Below, piece after piece: positions 23,371 through 37,506 of a DNA stretch of 64,000 nt. The position numbers and the translations under genes are program-made. The DNA is from Watersipora subatra. Taxonomy: Eukaryota > Bryozoa > Gymnolaemata > Cheilostomatida > Watersiporidae. Position 1 is the stretch's first letter. Each line of letters opens with the position of its first letter. The stretch is taken from positions 32,892,643 to 32,956,642 of the forward strand of contig NC_088714.1 in the NCBI RefSeq assembly GCF_963576615.1. Reading direction: 5' to 3'. The notes below the pieces were generated by a model. It searched no databases. It was not told where the DNA came from and saw nothing but the letters and a program-made list of their open reading frames with translations.

Positions 23371-23700
23371 TAATTTTCAATTTGTCATATTCTCTCGAAG
23401 CAAAACATTCTAAAGAACAAACTCTATGAAAAATATGGTGGTCCTGAAAAGTGCGGGGGAAAGAACTCTGAAGAGTTATCGTATTTGTATGCCGTCGATC
23501 CCAAGGATGTCAATCTCATCGAAGCCAAAAGGATCTCGGGGATTCCTGGCGACGATTTGAAAGGCGTCTCCTCTTGATGGTGTGTGCTGCTCTGGGAAAG
23601 TTAGATGGGCACCGCAATGGTCTCCTGCGCCCACTCTGTGGCGGCCTCGGAGAAGGCGCTCTGATCAGGTTAAGGACTTCTGGAACAAAGGTGACCTAGA
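23371..23700 (+). pseudogene. Unrecognised GC-richer ORF fragment
   Basis: An open frame without an upstream stop runs from about 23371 to a TGA at 23575-23577. It includes KLYEKYGGPEKCGGK and RISGIPGDDLKGVSS, a protein-like composition in an otherwise AT-rich intergenic region. A possible acceptor (ttctctcgaag) lies at about 23390. After the stop, about 120 further bases stay open in a shifted frame. It could be a terminal exon, a decayed insertion or chance; the opposite strand is also partly open. I assign no function. Confidence 0.3.
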
Positions 23701-23779
23701 AAAAAATGACAGACACCATTTGTCAAAATTTATAAAAAATTCGTACACATTAAAAAATCTTTAACAAATTTATTTTCAC

Positions 23780-25300
23780 TGTTCGCATGTTTGAAGACTT
23801 TTCTTATGTTCATGATTGCGTGTCAAAATAATCAAATTGTTCGTTTCAATTAAGTATTAGTTGTTTAAGTCGTTTAACTAATATTGTTTCCGGTTTTGAT
23901 CGTACGCTTTCTCAAGATAAGATTTTGTAATAAGTCCTTTTCATTATCAAAGTGTGTCTTACTGTTTCTCACGAGTACTGTTCCCTACATTGTACATGTA
24001 AAGTTTTATGGACTTTTGTAAATGTTCAATTGTTGCACTGCAATGGTTAGTTGTCACTCAATAAATGTGTATGTTGCGGATGTAAAAAATTTTGCAAAGT
24101 CAGCAAGGCGATGTGATTGGTCCGTTTGAACAATAACTGTTAATCTCTAGATCAACCGCTTATGTAATAAAATGCTGCAATTTTTTAGGCAGGTTAGCTT
24201 GTGTTTTGCTCATACAAAAGACACATGATATTATTACTACTATAAAATCGTTTATTCGTTAGAGAAATATAATTTCTGATCATTATTAAAAGACAAGCAG
24301 CAAGCTCGGACAAGATTGCAATAAATAATAGTGGATAACTAAAGTTATTGTTCTCACAAGAGTTGTATTCTCTCTTGTTGGTTTCAGCAAGTTTTATCTC
24401 AGGCAGCGTTGCGTGCAGCGGATTCTGTTGATTTCAGCAAAGCGCAAGTGAGTTGGGTTCAGTTCCCTCTTGCTGTTTTCAGCAGATTGTATTGTCAGCA
24501 GTGTTTGGTCCTGCGCAGATATGCCAGAAGTAAGGGCTGTCTCCATCTCACCCTTATGAGTTTCCTTCAGCATCTTGCAGATTTGTGACTGTATTGCAGT
24601 ACTTTAGTAAAACAATCTCGCTCTACACAACAACGAAAAAGTTGGTTGTGCATTTAACTGAAGACATGTATTTCTGCAATTCTTAAAACATGGTGTAAAA
24701 CATTAGTATTCATAAGTTTACATACATGTAGCTCTATGGACTTTTCATTTTTGGATGACTTTCAGGCTGTGCAGTTCGAGGCAATATGAGACTTTGAGAA
24801 AACTATTGTTAGGTTAGGTGTCTACAGAGCCCAGAACACATATGCTAGGTATATCTTTATGTAACAGATCTGAAGGTATTTTGGCAGACAATTGGAGCAA
24901 TCATTTGAAATCATTATAAAATCATAGCTGGCAATACATTCAGGTGTCTTGCAATGCAATCTTCAGGTAGTTAGCTGCCTTCCCAGTTGTTTTCAAATGT
25001 GACCCATTTGCAATTTCGTTTTCTCTGTTCAACTTATATAGTTTTCAATTCTAGTCTTTGATTTGAAGTAAAGCATCAACCAATCTTAAATTTACTCTTT
25101 TGGAACAAACCGATAAGGGATTTCACAAACCAGGATAGAGATTTTCAATTAAAGGCTGAAAGACCAACTGAATTTTATAATGAGAGTTACCATCACAGAT
25201 ACCTACCTTCAACTCTTAGATGGAACACTGATTAAAAGCATTCTTGCGGACATGAACATTTAATATGTAGACAATGTCAAATAGATACCATTTGTGCATC
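23780..25300. other. Intergenic, no gene seen
   Basis: The stretch is AT-rich with stops in all frames. Around 24355-24500 there are loose repeats of the type ttttcagca, but nothing I can name. Confidence 0.5.
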
Positions 25301-25304
25301 TACA

Positions 25305-25475
25305 TACGATGTATAAATCTCGGTGTTGGATATTCCTCTGATTTTCATTCATGTCCAGTTACAGCGATCAAAATCTAGCGATGAAAAATCCACTTTGCAC
25401 AGGATTTTAACTCACAACATTCAAGGCGCAAGTCTACAAACAAGAGCACACAACCACTAGGCTAAGTTATTCTTA
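25305..25475 (-). mobile_element. tRNA-derived SINE, reverse orientation
   Basis: Read on the minus strand it has an A box (cttagcctagtggttgtgtg) and a B box (gagttaaaatcc) about 50 bases later, then a body ending caccgagatttatacatcg. It aligns well with the head at 55.5 kb and the tail at 22.3 kb. Confidence 0.6.
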
Positions 25476-25486
25476 TTCTTACTAAT

Positions 25487-25592
25487 GCTCTTACCTATAG
25501 GTATATCCTTATCACAATTGCACTCTTACCTATAGGTATATCCTTATCACAATTGCACTCTTACCTATAGGTATATCCTTATCACAATTGCA
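25487..25592. repeat. 35-bp tandem repeat, 3 copies
   Basis: Three nearly perfect copies of a unit containing the palindrome acctataggt and then atatccttatcacaattgca. It lies directly beside the SINE head. Confidence 0.9.
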
Positions 25593-27050
25593 CACGCTAA
25601 ATATGCACGTTTTATTATTAATATTCCCTTTTACATGTACTATTGTTGCTGCTAGAATTTTTTATAAGCTTCGATTTTTCACCATTACTCATTACCTATT
25701 TTTTTTTTAAATGCGCCATTTCAATTTCAAACGTGTCATTAAACTTCTATATCCGGTAAATCTGTACAAGCTAAATACTTTTCACGTGGACAATTGTATT
25801 ATCTGGAGTAGAACTTGCCTCTCTCTTCTCTCTCCGTTTGATCAGATAGAGTATCAGACAAAGAAAGTCTGATCTTTCATTTTTATATTTGTACCAGCAT
25901 CAAGAGGTACCAGTTATTTTGTTCATCAAATCATCAAATACAAGTTGCTGCAAAAGTAAACATTTTAATACACACAATTCTATGTACTCATTGTTTTTTC
26001 TCTCCTATTTTATTTGAACGGCGCAAAAACACTTTTCTCATGATAAGAAGTTTAAAAGTTAAAATAATAAAGGTTGTATATGTTAAACAGAAATAGGTTT
26101 TCTGTGCAGACTTGTTACCCAGGCATTATTTTAATACGATTGTAATTATAACGAGTTGATGATCTTTTTAGCAAATAAATTATATTTTTTTATTTATAAG
26201 GATTATAACAGTTATAAACGCCATGATATCAAGAGTAGATAACTAAGAAGAAATAACTACTTATACAGAAGATGTTGAACCTCTCAACAGTAGTAACAAT
26301 GATAAAGGACAACTGTAACTCAAAAAATAATAACTCTGCAATAGATCACAATATTGAAAAGCCGATGTCTTGATCATCTATACATATAAGAACACTAATA
26401 CTACTAATTATCTTCTAACTTTTAGATATTCTTAACAATAACATTTTAGCTGCACACATATTGATCAAGTTTTGCAGAAGATGAGCAATACTTGATCAGA
26501 CTATCACCACAAGACTGATCACTTTGTGCTGAATTATAGTAAGTAGGTGTGCATCAAAATACACGTCCACATCTATTCAATCTGATATTTGAGCACAATA
26601 AAAAAATTTTGATTGAATTTAATGACAGACATTTTCAAAATAATATGATATGACATTAAATTAAGCTTACAAGATATGAACGAAAGGCCTACAGATGAAA
26701 GCAATGATTATGTTAACTCTAGAATGCTTACTGATCTCCAGCACCAGAGCACAACAGAGCATCTAGGCAAATGTGCTTAAATTATGACTGAAAACAAAAA
26801 ATATGTTATATATATATTTTAGAGTCATAGGATTTTAATGTTTTAATGTAGTCAAAAGATGTTATATAACAAAATATATTTATAAGACTCCAATGGTCTT
26901 AATGAAATCTAGAAAGAAAAACTAACTGCTGGGAGTTGACCCCTCACAACAGTGCTTGCTTGTGGGGAGGCAACTACAGAAATTTTGGAATGTGTCTCCT
27001 GTCTGCAGTGTTTGCCCACTTTGGACTTGCATGTTAAATTCTCTATGGAC

Positions 27051-30000
27051 TTAATCAACAATTTTACTCTTGGCATATTCTATCTTGAGGCCTCCTCGAC
27101 TCCCATCTCCCGCTGACATCAATACAAAACCTTGAAGTTTGTTCATGACATCTGTAGCATTACGCACATCCTGTAATGGCAAATTTGTCAATGATAAGAA
27201 CTAGTGGACACGTTTTCAAGTACACCGTCAATAGACGGCATGAACTTAAAAATATGCTCGCACTGGTTTTCTACAAATTGAGTGAATATGTACTTGAACA
27301 ATCATGTTTTTGATAGAAACACTAAATGGAGATTATATCTATAATTTGTGCCTTATTGAATAATGATACACAAAACGATGTGAAGTTCATTCGCCAAATA
27401 GTCATATGGAATGTAGCTACCTAAAGTCTATTGATGAACTGATAAAGAAATGAATATTCTTTTGAAATCGGTGACAAGAAAATAGAGCACTTTAAGTCTG
27501 TTAAGTGCATAAAAGTAATGGTATAACTAAATTATAACTATAGCTTTGACTTAATTATCTCGTACTACCTCGTACTTCCTTACCGCATATTCTACGAATG
27601 CACAAAGAGTTTGGTTGCCATTTTGCAATTGCACGGGAACCTTTGTACGTCTAAGTCGGATGTAGCCTGGGAAGGTAGCAAAAAGATTAGTGATCTCCTC
27701 ATCTAAGCAGAAGGGAGAAATGTTGCTGACAAATAATGTGTTAGAAGGGGCTGCCATTTGTCCAGCAGGAGGGCTAGTGGCCATGATAGGACTTGCCTGC
27801 AATGAAGCGAAACCACTGTCATAGCCGTATGGAGCAGGAGCCTGCAAGGAAAGCAACACAGCCATACCACACATGAAAACATAAACAACATATATTACTG
27901 GTAGCAATAGAACACAAAGTGAAAGCATACCGATGTTGATTGAATCGAATTGCCTGCAGGTTTGTAAAATGGAACAAAGTTTTCACTTAGCTGAAAAGTA
28001 AAATTTCAAAGTCTTATCGAAACTTCTACACTTTTCGCTTTACAGCGCACCCTCAAGATATAGTGACCCTGTTATACGATTTTTTTGCCTTACAATGAAG
28101 AACACAATGTCTTTTTGCCCTCGCTGTAAGATATTTTTTCGCTATACGATATCAACAAAAACATTTCTCGAAATTCAAATTTGGCAGTCGGTGTGCTAAA
28201 AATCTCTGATTAACGAAGATGCCGACATGCTATTCGCTGAAATCCCTTCCACAACACGTGAAAGAGATATGACGCTCGCTTTCTCTCAGTTCAGCGCTAT
28301 TCCTTATTAGTTATAGTGAAAACTAAACCGGAAACAGGTAGGTGATATAATATTAGCCAATGACAATGTTGAAGTTTAGTAAAATACATACTAAAACTTA
28401 GCTTTAAATATGTTTAGTAGGTTAAATTCATTTAAATTAAATTCAATGTTTATGTTATACGTCTGTCTCGAAGGTAAGAAATCCCTACAGTATGTACTGC
28501 ACATAGCACATCGTACTGTTACATTTTATTGCAGATCATAGCACTAAATACATTAAAGTTACTGTAGGTAACTATAGTTACTAGGGTTAACATATTATTT
28601 TATTATTAATATGTACAGAACGCATATAAAACTTAGATGATTTTTATCAGGGAGTGTTGGCATTAGATAATCACTTTGAGTTGCTAGTACAAAGCTAGCC
28701 CTCTATACAACATTTTTGCTTTATAATGCCAACACCAGAACAAATTAAAATTGTAAGGCGAGGGTACATAGTAGTTTAAACTAAATTCAGAGTTAGCTCA
28801 CCGAGTGAAAAATTTTAATAATGACAGACTCGGCCTTGTTCTCTTTGACCACGTAATGTTTTAAGTAAGACTACATAATGAGTTTGCTTTCTTCTAAGCA
28901 AGTTAAATGGGAAAGCACCGAACATTCATTGTTCAAAGAATATTTACCAACTACAAATAGCATAATTGTAGGGTTTCGTGACATTAAGAACTGAAAATTG
29001 GCGCAATACCAATGTTACACAATTTGTTTGCATGCATCAAAAGTTTTGTGTAATTGAACCGCATTGTTAAGAAATTTTTAGAGCCACTCTCCGAGAATGA
29101 TTTCATTTTTCAAATTGGCAACCAAATTTCAATTATTTGATAACCATTTTAACACAAAATGAGAGAATGAAAATGAAATGGAAATTCAGCATACAAATTA
29201 TAATTGTGAAATAATCATATTCAAAATAAGCATTGCCTCACAAACCTAAAGCAGTAAATAAAAGCATGGCAAATATAGTTGCCATTATGTTGTTTTTACT
29301 ATTTTGAATTTATTAACCAGATTTAGAGCGCCAACACAAGTCTTTGATCATTTTTTTACTGATACATGCTCGATTTAATTCTATCTATATTATTTACTAG
29401 TTGATTGTAAAATAAATCTGGTGTTGTGTTGATCAGCACAACACCAACTCAACCAACTAAATGTTTCGCATGCAAACTCATTACCTTTTCTGTTTGATAA
29501 ATGATCACATCATAACTTCAAATCATCAATTATACAGAAAAATCCTTTTAGATTTTAAAAGCGGCATTAGGTTTGGCGTTTTTTGTCTGTTTACGTTTAA
29601 CAACTTGTTTTGTAGAACAAAACACCAAATTGTCAGCGTGCAATGCTTGGCATTACCAGGCCAGGCATAGAAATGCTTCCAGATATAATAAAGGAATAAG
29701 CATGCATGAACTCGGAAACAGCGATATGTGCATACGGAAATGAGCATGTAATTAGCGCGTGCAAGTGAACACAACGATTAGAAATGAAACGTACCATGAA
29801 CTACAGCAACAGAAGACAGAGTGGCTGTTATACACAATTAAACCAATAAGAAACAACTACACAAAGTAGTGAAGGCATTTTTTAGCAAGACCAAAATGTA
29901 CAGTAACTAATTTATTCGCAAAAAAATCTGCCAACCAGAAGAATCGCACATAGCTGGTGATATTCCAAGCAATGATCTAGACCAGGAGGCGCACTGAGAG

Positions 30001-33000
30001 AACCACTGATGGACTTTGCATTTGCAGCACAACCGATGGATCAACTCGAAGTAATTCTCTTTATGAGGAGCAACTGACTATTTGCATATAATGAGCGGAC
30101 TAATTTTATAGCTTTTGTGTCAAAAACCTTACTATTTACCTGTAAATTTGGAAGGCCACTTTGACTGACAGCTGCAAGCTGACCAGGTGTAAGATGTCCC
30201 AAGCCGGGGGTTGATTGCAAACCAGCAATGCCTCCTAATCCTTGCATATGAGCCATGAGATGGGGAGGTAACTACAACAGTTTAACATTGATGCAACATT
30301 GCTGTATATTCTACATCTAATTAGCGGAAGTTATACGGTGATAGTGAGTGCTGAACCAATCAAACACAAGACGGAATAACTAATAGCCCAACTATTAAAC
30401 TGCCTTCGCTCTGTTTAATCTCAATTAAAACGAACACTAAACCATCAGGGTACATGGTAATCAGATGGGCCAATAGAGCACGCAGGAGTTACTAAAAATC
30501 CCTCCGCAAATCGCACTCCATCTCACCAACATCTAAAAAGGGCACTTCACACGCTCTATAAAGTTTGTTTAGTACAATGTGGACTTCTCTTTAGTACTTT
30601 TCAGCATGTATTGATTGAATTCACTTACTCTCATTACACTTCCATCGCTCATGGTTTTTACTCGCGTATTTTTCAATTTGATATCACGAAAGAAAATTCG
30701 ATTACGATAACTATTAAAAGTAAGGTTGTATTTATGGATAGACATGGCTATCAATTAATGGTTGAAGATGATAAGTAAGACAAAGTGGACTAAATCACTA
30801 AACTTGTTTGTTTCTCCGACAATTATTGAAAAGGTTAAAACACATCTTGTCAAAGAAGAAAGACCATAGTTTATATTTACTCATAGAGCGATATGAAATA
30901 TAGCTAATTTTCTTGCTGAAAGAAGGGACCAGGAAATGCCCTTTTGTTAACAAATGTTAAAGCATAGTGAAATATGATTGCTTCAGAGCTATATGATCAA
31001 TTTTTGTCAGTATCTTCTGCCTAGCAACACAGCGCTAGTAGTTGAAAACTAATATGCAAGCGAGAACGCAACTCCACTCTTTAAACAATTGCACTGATGA
31101 GATATTATATATGTATTTGCAAGACTTGAGGCTGGATCACACTATATCACCGTATCTCGGTGTTAATGCCACAATACTTTGGTGATTGTCGATGATAACA
31201 ATGTTCACGCCATTACAAATCCATCCCGTTTGCATCAGGAAATACACCGTGACGTGGTGTTCCCAATTATCTTTTTAAATTTTTGCAATAAAAACCTCTC
31301 CTTTTGCACGCTAGAATTAAATACTAGCAACTATCATAAATGGATATGAATAAATCACGCTATCCGCGATCATGAATTACCATCGCCGAAATGGTTCACA
31401 TTTGAAAGGCGGTCCGTCGGTGCTCGACGAAATATTGGGAAAGTTCGACAGCTGCAAACTTTCCCGACGTGTCCGTGTTGCTTCGTCGATACCAGCAGTT
31501 CGCCGTTCACATAATCGACGGTGAGCACTGAAAGGAAAACGCTGATAAACGGTGATATAGTGTGAATCTTTGAAACCTTGTGTCCTTCTGTCCAACCAAA
31601 ATAAGTAAAAAAGTAATCCCTCGCTACTTCACAGTTAAAAAATATCCGTCAAAAAAATAAAGAGTAAAAGAACATTATTAAAAAAACATTAAAAGAATTG
31701 AAACTCCTAAATATCACACATAAATAAAATACATTTACAAACATGTGACTACCTTCTCGCAACGAGACCAGTTAATCTCAAGTACGAATATCCAAACCAG
31801 ATAAAGTTCAAACTGCCCGTACTACGTAAGTGCATTCTCTGGCTCAAAGAGACTGAAGTTGAAATATAAACTGATAGTCAATCAAGATAACATGAATTTA
31901 CTTACTTATTAAATAGGAAATAAATACAATATGTTTAGAAAGCAGTTAAGTGTTTTGGTGTTAAAATTTAGTTTATGAAGATACTTTAAATAATCGGTTT
32001 CTATTTCGCTTATTTTCACTTACTACGAGGGGCGCCGATCCTCACCACTTACTACGAGGGGCGCCGGTCCTCATCACTTACTACGAGGGGCGCCGGTCCT
32101 CATCACTTACTACGAGGGGCGCCGATCCTCATCACTTACTACGAGGGGCGCCGATCCTCATCACTTACTACGAGGGGCGCCGGTCCTCATCACTTACTAC
32201 GAGGGGCGCCGGTCCTCATCACTTACTACGAGGGGCGCCGGTCCTCATCACTTACGAGGGGCGCCGGTCCTCATCACTTACTACGAGGGGCGCCGGTCCT
32301 CATCACTTACTACGAGGGGCGCCGGTCCTCATCACTTACTACGAGGGGCGCCGGTCCTCATCACTTACTACGAGGGGCGCCGGTCCTCATCACTTACTAC
32401 GAGGGGCGCCGGTCCTCATCACTTACTACGAGGGGCGCCGGTCCTCATCACTTACTACGAGGGGCGCCGGTCCTCATCACTTACTACGAGGGGCGCCGGT
32501 CCTCATCACTTACTACGAGGGGCGCCGGTCCTCATCACTTACTACGAGGGGCGCCGGTCCTCATCACTTACTACGAGGGGCGCCGGTCCTCATCACTCAC
32601 TACGAGGGGCGCCGGTCCTCATCACTGCGAAAAGTGAAGAATCACCGTATGTGACACAACTGTTCCTCTGACCTCTGACAGAGACAATAGCAAAAGCTGA
32701 TACGAGTAAGGTTTGACAATTACCTGTATCGTCTGTTGAAGAGCCATATTTGGATTGTGCATGGCTGGTACTCCAGGCAGATCGTACAGAGGTGTGCCCC
32801 ACGCTTCCGTCCCTGTTGGGAAAAAAGCTGTAGTGGCAAAATCTTCTAAAAAGTGGAGGAAGAGAAAACATGGTGGGTGTTAGTGAGATTACAAAATCAC
32901 AACACACAAGCAAGAATAAGCGGTGCATCACGACATCATCTCTATATTATTACAACAGCGCTGGCAGCAGAAGAAGTTAATACAAAACTACGATAAGTTT

Positions 33001-36000
33001 AAACACTTTACAAAGCGGGAAGTGAGAATGATGAGTGAGCAGACAAACATCGGCGAAAGAGAAATTGACAAGCCTATGCATTGTATGTTCACATCCGTCA
33101 ACCTACCCAGGTGCGGCAAAAATTGAAAGCTTTGACTGATTCAGAATAAAGATGTAAACTCTCAGATGGACCCGTTCTTTTGTATACAAGAAGAAGCGCA
33201 ATTGTGGCAAAAATCAATTAGCAATGTCGAATAAACATAGCATATAAAGGCTTGTATCAATATTTCAGCGACAAATTATTTTTAGCTATTCCCGAATGAA
33301 TGTGAGGACAATACCTATGCATTGCTGCAGACAATAGCATTAGACGAAATTGTTACAAGGTCTTTTGACACTCATGCCTATAAAATGGACTGCACTCAAC
33401 TCTCCAGCAAGCATCAATCATGATCGAAATTTGTCTCACTATCCCCAAGCATATCATAGGCCCTAGGTGATTCGTGAGATGTTTGCTTTCGTTGTCCCCT
33501 GCGTCTGAGAGCGCTCATGCCATACCACAATAGATATATTATAACTACATAAACCACGATTGAGAGCGCAAGCGATGATGCCAGAGGAGCAAGAGAAGGC
33601 AAGCCTTATAGTCCTAGTTAGTTAATGTGCAGTGTCAACAGATGGTAAGTGATAATACGACACACCTACAGGTCCTCCCTAGTAACTTTGGCAGTTCTAA
33701 TAATTCAATTAGTAAAGAACTGAAGCAGATTGTAATTTATCAAGTGGAGTACATCAATATTTACACATACGTGTAAGTGCAATACTGACAAGTGCTCGGG
33801 GAAAATAAGATGTTACAGTATTTGAACTTCATAATTGTTGGCATACACGAAAAGACGATTCCGCAAAAGACACAATATTCAGTATCTACAAAAGGAATCT
33901 TTTATTTTAATACTTACGGGGTGCAAACGGTAAAAACTGTGGTGCAGCAGAATGGGCTATGGTATTGTTGTTGATTGTTTTTGGCTTCGTCACTTTTGTA
34001 TTACTTTTAGCAAAATCGAGTCTAATCGTCTGAGGTACCTTAGGATCAAACCTGATATCCTACAGAAAGAACGATATTTATGCATTTGTCAACACCTCAT
34101 CAATCAATGATGTTGTTCTAAAAAGAATAGGACTGTATAGAATAAAGTATTCAATAATGCCAGTTGTAGAGACAATGGCAAGAAGCGTCGGATGTGTGGA
34201 GTATTGTCTCACCATCTAAAGCTCAAACAGGCCTTGCTGGTCTCCTAGAGTGAGATTCTAGAGAGCAACTTGGAGTTATTCAGATGAAATTGATTTACAG
34301 ATTACATGAATGTATGGGCGGTCATAATACCACACGAACCAATTAGTCTTGCTAGGGGTCGATACACACAAATCAATTTCCATCTCTTGTAATTTCGGTA
34401 CAGCCGGTGAATCAACTAAATTTAGAGTTTAGACAAGAATGCCACAACTTTGAAATACTGAAACTGATTCCTGCTTAGTAAGCGTGAAAAATAACTCATT
34501 TTTTCTAAACTTGTTGCTTTTATAAATAAAATTTTAAAGTCACATTACACAATGAAAAGCGAGCATTAAGACATTACTAGTAAAATGTTATATTCTTACC
34601 TTCAAATCGTTCTTCGCGTTTTCAGCAGCTGCTTTAGAATCAAATGTGACAAATCCGACGGGCTAAAATAATATAAAAGCCAAATAAGTAAAATTTAAAA
34701 ACCTGCAAATAAAACTTCTTCACTAACTCACTACATGCTCTTTTGTGCAATCAGCAGAAATGACAAACGGATTGCGAACAACGGCCAAAAAACTATAGAA
34801 CTAAAGTCTTTAATCAAGACTACTTGAAGAAGATGCTAGTAGCGTGCGTGCTTCGTGAAAGACATCAGTAAACTAACAAAGCTTTGGTAGCCCTAAGCAG
34901 CGAGACCCTACCCGTGAGCCATATCATTTAGGAACTACCATGAAGGAAATCACTTGTCTCCCAGTGTCACTCTAAGCAATGGCCTCGGTGCATAGGCATA
35001 CAATCAGCCTTTCAAATTATGGATGCTTGTGCACGAAGGATTGAGATTTGATGCAAAACTTTGCATGCAAGTTACGGAACCACACAAATCTTTAGATGCA
35101 TTCGCGTGACAGCAGGTCAATGAATAGTATCATATGTGAGCAATATTGGTATTACGTGTCAGCTGAGTCCAGCCTTACTCTGAAATCCCAAGTTACTATT
35201 ATAAATATCCAACGCAATCCCTGCATTTACTTTCTTCTCTAAAGTCTTTAGGTTTAAGGCAACTGACCAACTATAGCGTGCCGGCTGGACTAAGAAAATT
35301 GCAAGCTTTTGCTATGATTAGCGGAGTTGGGAGCCAATATGGCAGAGAACCTTTAAGCCTCTTACACAATCTTGTTACAAATTCTACTACAAGTATTATT
35401 AGTCTTCTAAGAGAGCACAATACATAATCCCCTGCATAATATCTGTCACGCAAGCTCCCGTAGCTACCAGTTACAGACATGAAAGACAGCCATGTTGTTA
35501 TTACGTTGTGCGGAGTCGAATCTACAGAGCCAGTGAATTAGAGAACGATAATTACACATATTCCCCGTATGTAATCTCTTGAACACATAGAACTCTGCTT
35601 CTAATTAATAGTTGGTGCAACCAGCCATCTTGCGTTGTTAATACTTTGGAAACAAGAGTAGAAAACAGTGAATTGTTCGGGAGAAGATGATTGCAGTTGT
35701 GCCTCACATATACATTCTTGTTAATTTGACCACGACTTAAAGTTGTGTTGAAATATTGTTGAAATGTGGTGTGGTGTAGTGATGTGGGGGATTGGCGTGA
35801 GTGAGGAGTAGTAGACTATATGGAAGTGAGAAGAGGGCGGTCGAGACCCTCCCCATACATATTGGCTCAATGCAGTGATTCTTACCTAACCATTTCTATA
35901 TTGTTCAGCTCTCCTGGAAATACGAGCCATCGTAATAAATTAGAACACGGAGAAGTCAATTTGACATCTGAAGACATCCTGAGATGTGTTACAGCAGTGT

Positions 36001-37464
36001 GCCAATCACAAAACACGCACGCATTGTTACAAGACAGCTACATACCATGGATTATTCACACAGAGGACAGCTAAGAATGAACTGAGCTAAAACACACCGT
36101 GCAAAAGAGAGTTTTCTGATGTATTGTTGTTTTTCCACAATCGAGATGAGCAATTGAACAAAAAGTGCTGACAAAGATTAATATTCTAACAATATACGTA
36201 GAGCATCACTTGGATTAGCTGTGTATCACACTGATAAAACCAAATATGCATCCATAAAAATCGCAAGACTTAATAAAAAACAAGAAAATGCATTATTAAG
36301 AAGAACTATCAGAGGGAAAACTGGACATAGGCTAAGTTCTCAAAAGGTAAAACCTTTATAGACTTAACCAATGTACGGATAAGAAACGAAATAGTATTTG
36401 CAACAATTTGTTTCTGTTCAGCGTACGATTGCACATGCTAGCTTGTATGATTGTGACAAGTAAATATAGGTGCAGGTAGGAGATCTAGTTAAGACTGAGC
36501 TGAGCAATTACCACATATGAGATCATTAAAGATAAACTGAGACTGCTCAGAATAGACAGGTCTCGAGACAAGTGCCAACTAATAAAATAATATGTCTATA
36601 ACCTTACCGAAGTATTTTTGCCATTCTTGTTGGTAATTTTCAATAACGATCCTTCATAACCCTGCAATGATAAAAAATTGATCATTGTTTATAGTCATAA
36701 AATACAAAGGCTTACTATAACATATACTAGTCAAATCTTGACACTAATACTATTAAAAGATATGTATACAACAGAATATGGTGGCTTGAAAATTTATGTA
36801 ATTAAACCGATGAAACTCGTTCGAACACGTACATCAACAATTACGTGTATACTATAAATTTGAACTTGCCTGCCGATGGCTCATCGTACGATTTCCAAAC
36901 AATATCAAATTTGAGCAGATGTATAGCTTTTGTAAGCAAATTAATTTCCAGCATATGATGTCCAAGCTTTGAATGGCTGACCATCGCAATGCCATCCATT
37001 CAACAATATTTAGATCAATACACAGATTTTTTGCAATTGTGATTTTATGAAATTTTTATTTTTTTCACATTGCTTTTTTTCAAATTTAAAAATGATAGGA
37101 AAAAGACTAATGCGAGTAATAATGATGGTAAAAAAAGGTAAAACTTATAACATATTTTAAGTTTAACATATTTCACATTTTATAACATATTTCTTAATGC
37201 AGTGGGTTATTACCTGCAGCATTTCTTCAAGAGTGGTCATAAACTTCAGGTTGCGAAATGAATATAACGCGAATTATATAACGTCCTTATAACGCAAACT
37301 TCAAATAACGTAAAAAAATGCAAAGCTTTGCTTTGCACGACGTAAATTTCATATAACTTGAAATTTAGTGAGGTACAACTTCTCAAAGTCCATTAAAATG
37401 GTAAAATATCTCGCTGCACTTGTGAGAGAGAAAAAGCAACGAGAGCCTACTTATAATGTTGAAA

Positions 37465-37506
<42 letters not shown>

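Noticed and set aside
27551-27928. 125-codon minus frame taken as one uninterrupted protein
   Set aside because: Only 27584-27841 is exon. The N-terminal hydrophobic stretch is intron sequence read through the acceptor, and the C-terminal tail is read through the donor.
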